From Aphodousia sp048520025 (lineage in GTDB: Bacteria > Pseudomonadota > Gammaproteobacteria > Burkholderiales > Burkholderiaceae_F): a stretch of DNA of 19,540 bases. Of the stretch, positions 14,961 to 19,540 are shown one piece after another (the stretch's first letter is position 1; every line of letters starts with the position of its first letter). Both the position numbers and the translations under genes were made by a program. The DNA lies in NCBI GenBank assembly GCA_048520025.1, contig DBFZTP010000094.1, positions 1 to 19,540 on the forward strand, read 5' to 3'. The notes under the pieces are model-generated. The model was not told the DNA's origin. It searched no databases and was given only the letters and a program-made list of their open reading frames with translations.

Positions 14961-15635
14961 TTAAGCGCCGTAACGAGCTCGGTAAGCCACAACCGCTTCT
15001 TTATAGGGTTTTGCTTGTTGAGCCATCGGCGTTTCCTCATCCATAAATGCCAATAAGTCGATCAAGTTAATGATGGAAATAACAGGCATTTGGTAAAGTC
15101 TTTCAACTTCTTGGACAGCGGAGTGTTCCGTCATGACCTCTGCCGTACCGCCCTTTTCCATGCGGTCTAAAGCGATCAAAACACCTGAAGGGGTAGCCCC
15201 AGCAGCTTTAATTAAGTTCACAGACTCGCGAACAGACGTGCCTGCAGAGATAACGTCGTCAATCACAATGACCTTGCCTTGCAAGGGAGCACCAACAATC
15301 GTTCCGCCTTCGCCGTGATCCTTGGCTTCCTTGCGGTTAAATGCGTAAGGAATATCACAGCCCATTTCAGCTAATTTAACGGCAACAGCAGCGGCCAAAG
15401 GGATGCCCTTATAGGCAGGACCAAAAATCATGTCGAACTCAATCTCGCCACGTTCTCGTGCGGCCAAGAGCGTTTTTGCATAGAAATCAGCTAAACGAGC
15501 CAATGTGCTACCGGTGTTAAATAAGCCGAGATTGAAGAAATACGGAGAAAGGCGACCGGCCTTTGTTTTAAATTCACCAAAGCGAAGAACCTTGGTATCA
15601 AGAGCAAACTCGATAAAGTCGTGTTGTAAAGACAT
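14961..15635 (-). CDS. pyrE: Orotate phosphoribosyltransferase
   Basis: A 224-residue cytoplasmic enzyme joining orotate to PRPP to give orotidine monophosphate in de novo pyrimidine synthesis. The orotate/PPi-binding Lys25 (FKTKAGR), GPAYKG (72-77), the flexible catalytic loop RKEAKDHGEGG (101-111) and the PRPP-binding VIVIDDVISAGTS (122-134) are all intact. I chose the ATG at 15635. An in-frame TTG at 15650 would add five residues without a family counterpart. It is a single gene, divergent from xth with a 73-bp gap and convergent to gatB across the shared terminator. Confidence 0.94.
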   Translation of the reverse strand: MSLQHDFIEFALDTKVLRFGEFKTKAGRLSPYFFNLGLFNTGSTLARLADFYAKTLLAARERGEIEFDMIFGPAYKGIPLAAAVAVKLAEMGCDIPYAFNRKEAKDHGEGGTIVGAPLQGKVIVIDDVISAGTSVRESVNLIKAAGATPSGVLIALDRMEKGGTAEVMTEHSAVQEVERLYQMPVISIINLIDLLAFMDEETPMAQQAKPYKEAVVAYRARYGA

Positions 15636-15708
15636 AATACAAATCCACAAAAAATGCAGTGAATCAGGATAATTAACCTAATTGGCTAATTTTACAGAGA
15701 ATCGCGAC

Positions 15709-16476
15709 ATGTTTCGTATTATTACTTTCAACGCTAACGGAATTCGTTCGGCCGCTAAGAAAAATTTTTGGGAATGGTTTGATCAGCAAAATGCAGATGT
15801 TTTGTGCATTCAAGAGCTAAAGGCCCAAGAAGCGGACATTTCTGAGGATGTTTTACATTCCGAGGGGTATCACGTGTTTATGCACACGGCGCAAAAACGC
15901 GGATATTCCGGCGTTGCTCTCTATACCAAACAAAAACCGATAAATGTTCAAATTGGGTTTGGTAATGAAGAGTTTGATGCAGAAGGGCGGTATGTTGAGT
16001 GTGAGTTTGAAAACCTCATCATCGTGAGTGTCTATTTCCCATCGGGGTCGAGTTCCGAAGATCGCCAAGAGGCCAAATTCCGCTTTTTAGATGCTTTTGA
16101 ACCCCACTTAAAGGCATTAAAGGCTCGAGGCAAAGAGATTGTATTTTGTGGTGATATTAATATTGCTCATAAAGAAATCGATCTTAAGAATTGGAAGGGT
16201 AATCTTAAAAATTCCGGCTTTTTACCGGAAGAACGTGAATGGATGACGGCTCTTTTTAAAGAAGGTTGGATTGATGTTTTCCGCCAACTTGAGCCGACCA
16301 AGGAACAATACACTTGGTGGAGTCAACGAGGGCAGGCCAGAGCCAAGAATGTCGGTTGGCGAATTGACTATCAAATCGCTACACAAGGACAGGCTGCGAA
16401 AGCAACTCAAACAAGTGTTTACAATGAAGAGAAATTCTCCGATCACGCACCGTTGATTGTGGATTACGAGGACTAA
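15709..16476 (+). CDS. xth: Exodeoxyribonuclease III (AP endonuclease family)
   Basis: A 255-residue Xth-type nuclease acting at abasic sites and blocked 3' ends in base excision repair. Catalytic residues of the exonuclease-endonuclease-phosphatase fold are present: Asn8 and Asn10 (FNANG), Glu36 (QELKA), Asp149 and Asn151 (CGDINIAH), and the terminal Asp245-His246 (SDHAP). The frame is open to a TTG at 15682, but ATG 15709 with AGAGAA upstream gives the normal start, MFRIITFN. The next gene, rsuA, begins 4 bp after its stop, so the two are likely co-transcribed. Confidence 0.93.
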   Translation: MFRIITFNANGIRSAAKKNFWEWFDQQNADVLCIQELKAQEADISEDVLHSEGYHVFMHTAQKRGYSGVALYTKQKPINVQIGFGNEEFDAEGRYVECEFENLIIVSVYFPSGSSSEDRQEAKFRFLDAFEPHLKALKARGKEIVFCGDINIAHKEIDLKNWKGNLKNSGFLPEEREWMTALFKEGWIDVFRQLEPTKEQYTWWSQRGQARAKNVGWRIDYQIATQGQAAKATQTSVYNEEKFSDHAPLIVDYED

Positions 16477-16480
16477 TCTC

Positions 16481-17170
16481 ATGCGTTTGGAACAAGTCTT
16501 ATTTTCTCAAGGTTTTGGTACCCGTCACGAATGTTTTGGCATGATTTGCCAAGGGCGTGTTGCCGTGGAAGGGGACGTGATTGACGATCCTGACTTTGAC
16601 GTCAAACAATCTCAATTTTCTTTTTCCGTGGATGGAAAGGTTTGGCCCTATTGTGAAAAAGCCGTGGTAGCCCTTCATAAGCCTCAAGGTTATGAATGTT
16701 CACAAAAGCCTATTCACCATCCATCGGTGATGACTTTATTGCCAGCTCCACTGAGAGTTCGAGGGGTTCAACCCGTTGGCAGACTCGATGAAAATACAAC
16801 CGGTTTACTCATTTTGACCGATGACGGCTCGTTGCAACACCGTTTAATTCATCCTAAAAAGCACGTTGCGAAAGTCTATTTGGTGACGAGTAAGCACCCG
16901 ATGACTCAAAAGATGCTCGATAAGTTGACCGAAGGTGTCTTGCTTGAAGATGAGAAAGTGCCGGTGAAAGCTCAAAGCGTCAACGTATTGGATGAAACAC
17001 ACTTTGAGATGACGCTCACGCAAGGAAAATATCACCAAGTCAAGCGCATGGTGGCGGCGGTCGGCAATCGAGTGGAGGCTCTTCACCGCGTTAGTTTTGG
17101 TCACTACCGTCTCCCGGACGAGTTGAAGGAAGGTGAGTGGTGTTTTATTTCTAAAGAGGACCTTATCTAA
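16481..17170 (+). CDS. rsuA: 16S rRNA pseudouridine-516 synthase (RsuA-like)
   Basis: A 229-residue pseudouridine synthase, close to E. coli RsuA (231 aa). An S4-type RNA-binding segment covers about 1-45 and the catalytic domain about 60-229. The nucleophile is Asp103 in GRLDENTTGLL, at the position of E. coli Asp102. KYHQVKRM (near residue 186) is the second conserved motif. Relatives RluE and RluF modify 23S rRNA, so the exact target is inferred from length and overall match. ATG 16481 is preferred over an upstream in-frame start at 16457 because GAGGA (16468-16472) precedes it. ampG starts directly after its stop. Confidence 0.86.
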   Translation: MRLEQVLFSQGFGTRHECFGMICQGRVAVEGDVIDDPDFDVKQSQFSFSVDGKVWPYCEKAVVALHKPQGYECSQKPIHHPSVMTLLPAPLRVRGVQPVGRLDENTTGLLILTDDGSLQHRLIHPKKHVAKVYLVTSKHPMTQKMLDKLTEGVLLEDEKVPVKAQSVNVLDETHFEMTLTQGKYHQVKRMVAAVGNRVEALHRVSFGHYRLPDELKEGEWCFISKEDLI

Positions 17171-18550
17171 GTGTTAGGCCAATCCTTTTCGTCTTGGAAG
17201 CGTGCTTGTGCGGTTTACGCAAAACCGGAAGCAATTCGCATGTTTTTCTTGGGCTTTGCCTCAGGACTGCCTTTGCTTTTAGTTTTGGGGACGCTTTCTT
17301 TTTGGTTAAGAGAGGCCGGCATTGATTTAAAAACCATCGGCATGATGAGTTGGGTGGGATTGGCCTATGGTTTTAAGTGGGTTTGGGCCCCTTTGGTTGA
17401 TCGATTAAAAATCCCGTTTTTATCTCGTATGGGACGACGTCGTTCATGGTTATTGCTGACACAATGTGTCTTGTTTTTTAGCCTTTTGGCAATGGCGATG
17501 ACCGATCCCAAGGTGCAACTGCAAACAATGTTTGTTTTGGCCTTGATAACAGCGTTTGCTTCGGCGACTCAAGACATTACGTTAGATGCTTATCGTATTG
17601 AAAGCGCTTCACAAAAAGAGCAGGCCGCATTGGCAGCCACCTATCAAACAGGCTATCGTTTGGCCATGATTTGGTCGGGGGCCGGTGCCCTTGCTTTGGC
17701 TGCGTTTAGTGCGGTCAATGGCGAATATGATCCCGGTGCATGGCGTTTTGCCTACTGTGTGATGGCTGCCAGCATGAGCGTGGGGATGGTGGCGGTATTT
17801 TTCTCCCCAGAGCCTCAACGTCTTCTCTGTCAAAGTATTTCAGAAGAAACGCAGAGACGACTGACTCAATTTCAACATCTTCATCCCCAGTGGTCTGAAC
17901 GAACGGTGAAGTTGGTTGTTTGGTTTTACGAGGCGGCGTGCTTACCGTTTATTGACTTTTTCTCAAGATACCGTTGGCAAGCCGTGCTTTTGTTGGCATT
18001 GATTGCAACGTATCGAATCTCAGATGTGGTCATGGGCGTGATGGCTAATCCGTTTTATTTGGATTTGGGCTACACCAAAGAAGAAGTGGCGGCCGTTAGT
18101 AAGGTTTTTGGCGTTCTTATGACGCTTTCCGGAGCCTTTATCGGTGGGATCATTACCATGCGCTTGGGAGTCTTAAAAACCCTGTTTTTGGGTGGTTTTT
18201 TGTCGGCTCTAACCAATGTTCTTTTCTCTTGGTTAGCAACTCAAGGTCATCATGTACCATTTTTAATTCTGACGGTGAGTGCGGATAATTTGGCCGCGGG
18301 TATAGCTTCGGTGGCATTCTTGGCGTATCTCTCTGGTCTGACCAATATTGCCTATACAGCAACGCAGTACGCCCTCTTTAGTTCGGTGATGTTGTTGTTG
18401 CCGAAGTTTTTGGCGGGATTCTCGGGCTTTGTTGTCGAGGCGGTCGGATACAGTCAATTCTTCATCGCAACCGCCTTATTGGGAGTGCCGGTACTTGTCT
18501 TAATTGCGGTGATTGCAAAGGTAAACCGGTCTACTCCGTCTTCACGTTAG
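17171..18550 (+). CDS. ampG: AmpG-family muropeptide permease (MFS)
   Basis: A 459-residue inner-membrane transporter with 12 or more hydrophobic helices. The opening (FFLGFASGLPLLLVLGTLSF, about 25-44), then WVGLAYGFKWVWAPLVDR and SATQDITLDAYR, is characteristic of AmpG. AmpG imports GlcNAc-anhydroMurNAc-peptides released by lytic transglycosylases for cell-wall recycling and, in some bacteria, beta-lactamase induction. Start codon is GTG immediately after the rsuA stop, with AAGAGGA at 17154-17160 inside rsuA, so translation is coupled. No ampD, nagZ or ampR is nearby. The stop overlaps that of the convergent UPF0149 gene. Confidence 0.88.
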   Translation: MLGQSFSSWKRACAVYAKPEAIRMFFLGFASGLPLLLVLGTLSFWLREAGIDLKTIGMMSWVGLAYGFKWVWAPLVDRLKIPFLSRMGRRRSWLLLTQCVLFFSLLAMAMTDPKVQLQTMFVLALITAFASATQDITLDAYRIESASQKEQAALAATYQTGYRLAMIWSGAGALALAAFSAVNGEYDPGAWRFAYCVMAASMSVGMVAVFFSPEPQRLLCQSISEETQRRLTQFQHLHPQWSERTVKLVVWFYEAACLPFIDFFSRYRWQAVLLLALIATYRISDVVMGVMANPFYLDLGYTKEEVAAVSKVFGVLMTLSGAFIGGIITMRLGVLKTLFLGGFLSALTNVLFSWLATQGHHVPFLILTVSADNLAAGIASVAFLAYLSGLTNIAYTATQYALFSSVMLLLPKFLAGFSGFVVEAVGYSQFFIATALLGVPVLVLIAVIAKVNRSTPSSR

Positions 18551-19218
18551 TGGCGCTTTTGAGGGCGACGAAAAGGCGTTTTAGTACGTTGAATCTTGGG
18601 TTTAAAGCCACGAGTAATTGCCGCGACTTCCGCTACGCTTGTGGCCAAATCGGCAATCGCGTCATCGAGATCTTCTAAGGGTGACTCGGAGAGCAACTCT
18701 AAGCGAATTTCCTCAAAATCCCCCATTAAATCTTGTGGAAGGTGACGCCAAACACCAACAAGGGCACTGGCAAGGGCTTCGTTGTCGGTATCAAGAAGGC
18801 CAGGCCATGTCTGAGCGGTTGTTAAAAAACCGCTTGCAAAGGGTTCTAGAGCAACGATGCTGTCCTCACCGGTTAAGATATTACCGTTTTCGTCCTCTGG
18901 GTCAAAAACAATCGGATCCAGAGGTTTGCATGCACTCAGTAAGCGTCCGATTTCTCGATAGCGGCGGTACACAAGCAATTCCAAACGATCTTGGTCTTCT
19001 TGAGGTAAAAGTGCTTGATGCTCTTCGCTTGCACTAAAAATCATGGGCATCCACTCAGAGGGACTCACCTCTTGCGGTAAAAGATGCAATGCGGTTAAAA
19101 AGCCATCAGCTTCAGCAGCATCCATCGCCATGTTTTCTTCGTCTAATTGCGCCAAGAGCTCATCAAGTTCGACAAATTCGTCATCAAAAAGAGGTTGGTC
19201 ATAGATGTTTTGAGTCAT
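18547..19218 (-). CDS. UPF0149 / YecA-YgfB family protein
   Basis: A 223-residue, strongly acidic, mostly helical cytoplasmic protein. AAEADGFLTALHLLP near the N-terminus and FASGFLTTAQTWP in the middle are the usual YecA/UPF0149 landmarks. The molecular function is unknown. The C-terminus ends in a basic tail (KTPFRRPQKRH) and lacks the Cys-rich SEC-C zinc motif found in many YecA proteins. I chose ATG 19218 because GGAG lies seven bases upstream. The open frame reaches a GTG at 19257, but that lies upstream of the predicted transcription start. The gene converges on ampG and overlaps its stop by four bases. Confidence 0.78.
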   Translation of the reverse strand: MTQNIYDQPLFDDEFVELDELLAQLDEENMAMDAAEADGFLTALHLLPQEVSPSEWMPMIFSASEEHQALLPQEDQDRLELLVYRRYREIGRLLSACKPLDPIVFDPEDENGNILTGEDSIVALEPFASGFLTTAQTWPGLLDTDNEALASALVGVWRHLPQDLMGDFEEIRLELLSESPLEDLDDAIADLATSVAEVAAITRGFKPKIQRTKTPFRRPQKRH

Positions 19219-19246
19219 TTTAAGCTCCAAGCGGTTCAATGGTACT

Positions 19247-19252
19247 ATTATA
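19247..19252 (-). promoter_or_regulatory. Predicted -10 element of the UPF0149 gene
   Basis: A perfect TATAAT read on the minus strand. The -35 region is poor. Transcription would start near 19240, 22 bases before the chosen ATG, which supports 19218 over the upstream GTG at 19257. Confidence 0.4.
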
Positions 19253-19341
19253 TTCACTTGGGGAATGTGAGATATATTTCTCTAATTCTCGTTAATTTGC
19301 AATTAATTGATGGTATTTTTCTTTATTTTTTGTGAGGTGAT

Positions 19342-19540
19342 ATGAGTGCAGTTTTAGCATTTGGGTCGAAGGCGGCCGGTGAAGTGGTGATGTTGCGGCA
19401 ACATGTCGATCCTATTTTTAAAAGTTTAGGGCGTCCATTGCATGACAATGGAGCTATTTTGGGGGAGGATTTACCAGAAGTTATTCGAGGTTTGGAAACC
19501 TTGTTAGAGACAGGTGTGGTAACAGAAGACGGAGAAGACG
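19342..19540 (+). CDS. DUF1840 family protein (cut by window end)
   Basis: The first 66 codons of a gene that continues past the window. The opening AFGSKAAGEVVML and the following LHDNGAILGEDLPEVIRGLETLL match DUF1840, a small soluble family found mainly in betaproteobacteria and without known function. Members are usually about 100-110 residues, so roughly 40 are missing. Start ATG has a strong ribosome site (GAGGTGA, 19334-19340). It is divergent from the UPF0149 gene. Confidence 0.78.
   Translation, partial: MSAVLAFGSKAAGEVVMLRQHVDPIFKSLGRPLHDNGAILGEDLPEVIRGLETLLETGVVTEDGED

Noticed and set aside
15636..15650. TTG start five codons upstream for pyrE
   Set aside because: It would add five residues with no counterpart in the family; the ATG at 15635 gives the standard N-terminus.
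18618..19037. 139-codon plus-strand open frame opposite the UPF0149 gene
   Set aside because: Arg/Leu/Gln-rich composition typical of an antisense shadow, no ribosome site, and the opposite strand encodes a recognisable family.
1..19540. CRISPR arrays, insertion sequences, tRNA or rRNA genes, toxin-antitoxin or phage-defence genes
   Set aside because: No direct-repeat arrays, transposase, integrase, cloverleaf-like sequence or defence-family motifs were seen on either strand, and nearly all the DNA is explained by housekeeping genes.

Overview
The window looks like a piece of a betaproteobacterial chromosome, most likely Burkholderiales and plausibly Sutterellaceae (Sutterella/Parasutterella-like). 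This rests on the birA-coaX-SPOR gene trio, a DUF1840 protein, a DolP/RlpA/AmpG envelope set, GatCAB, a menaquinone (MenA) prenyltransferase, and a rather AT-rich base composition for this class. The assignment is inference, because no rRNA or marker search could be run. Nothing points to a mobile element, prophage, CRISPR array or genomic island. It is dense, mostly housekeeping DNA with short intergenic gaps.

Layout, left to right. 1-244 is a gene-free AT-rich stretch with a cluster of DnaA-box-like 9-mers. 245-3394 (+) carries the outer-membrane lipoprotein gene dolP, followed 15 bp later by a sulfonate/nitrate/taurine-type ABC transporter (permease, ATPase, binding protein) that ends at a strong bidirectional terminator. 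3445-5830 (-) holds a penicillin-binding protein 5-like gene, ybeD and menA, read in that order. 6015-8283 (+) is a translationally coupled birA-coaX-SPOR cluster. 8280-11486 (-) is a tight operon of rlpA, an M20 metallopeptidase, a small unknown protein and a HIT-family protein. 11683-14894 (+) is gatCAB, closed by a second bidirectional terminator. pyrE follows on the minus strand (14961-15635). 15709-18550 (+) is xth-rsuA-ampG. A UPF0149/YecA-like gene (18547-19218, -) and the start of a DUF1840 gene (19342 to the window edge, +) complete it.

Functional themes. Several genes concern the cell envelope and peptidoglycan: DolP, the PBP5-like protein, the SPOR protein, RlpA and AmpG. The others cover cofactors (BirA, CoaX, MenA), translation (GatCAB, RsuA), pyrimidine synthesis (PyrE), DNA repair (Xth) and uptake (ABC transporter).

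The most unusual observation is that the PBP5-like protein keeps a signal peptide, both usual domains and a C-terminal membrane-anchor helix, but has lost key residues of all three active-site motifs (SxxK, SxN, KTG). It therefore looks like an intact but catalytically dead pseudo-carboxypeptidase. The possible origin-like cluster at the left edge is the second lead. I found no convincing new multi-gene system.
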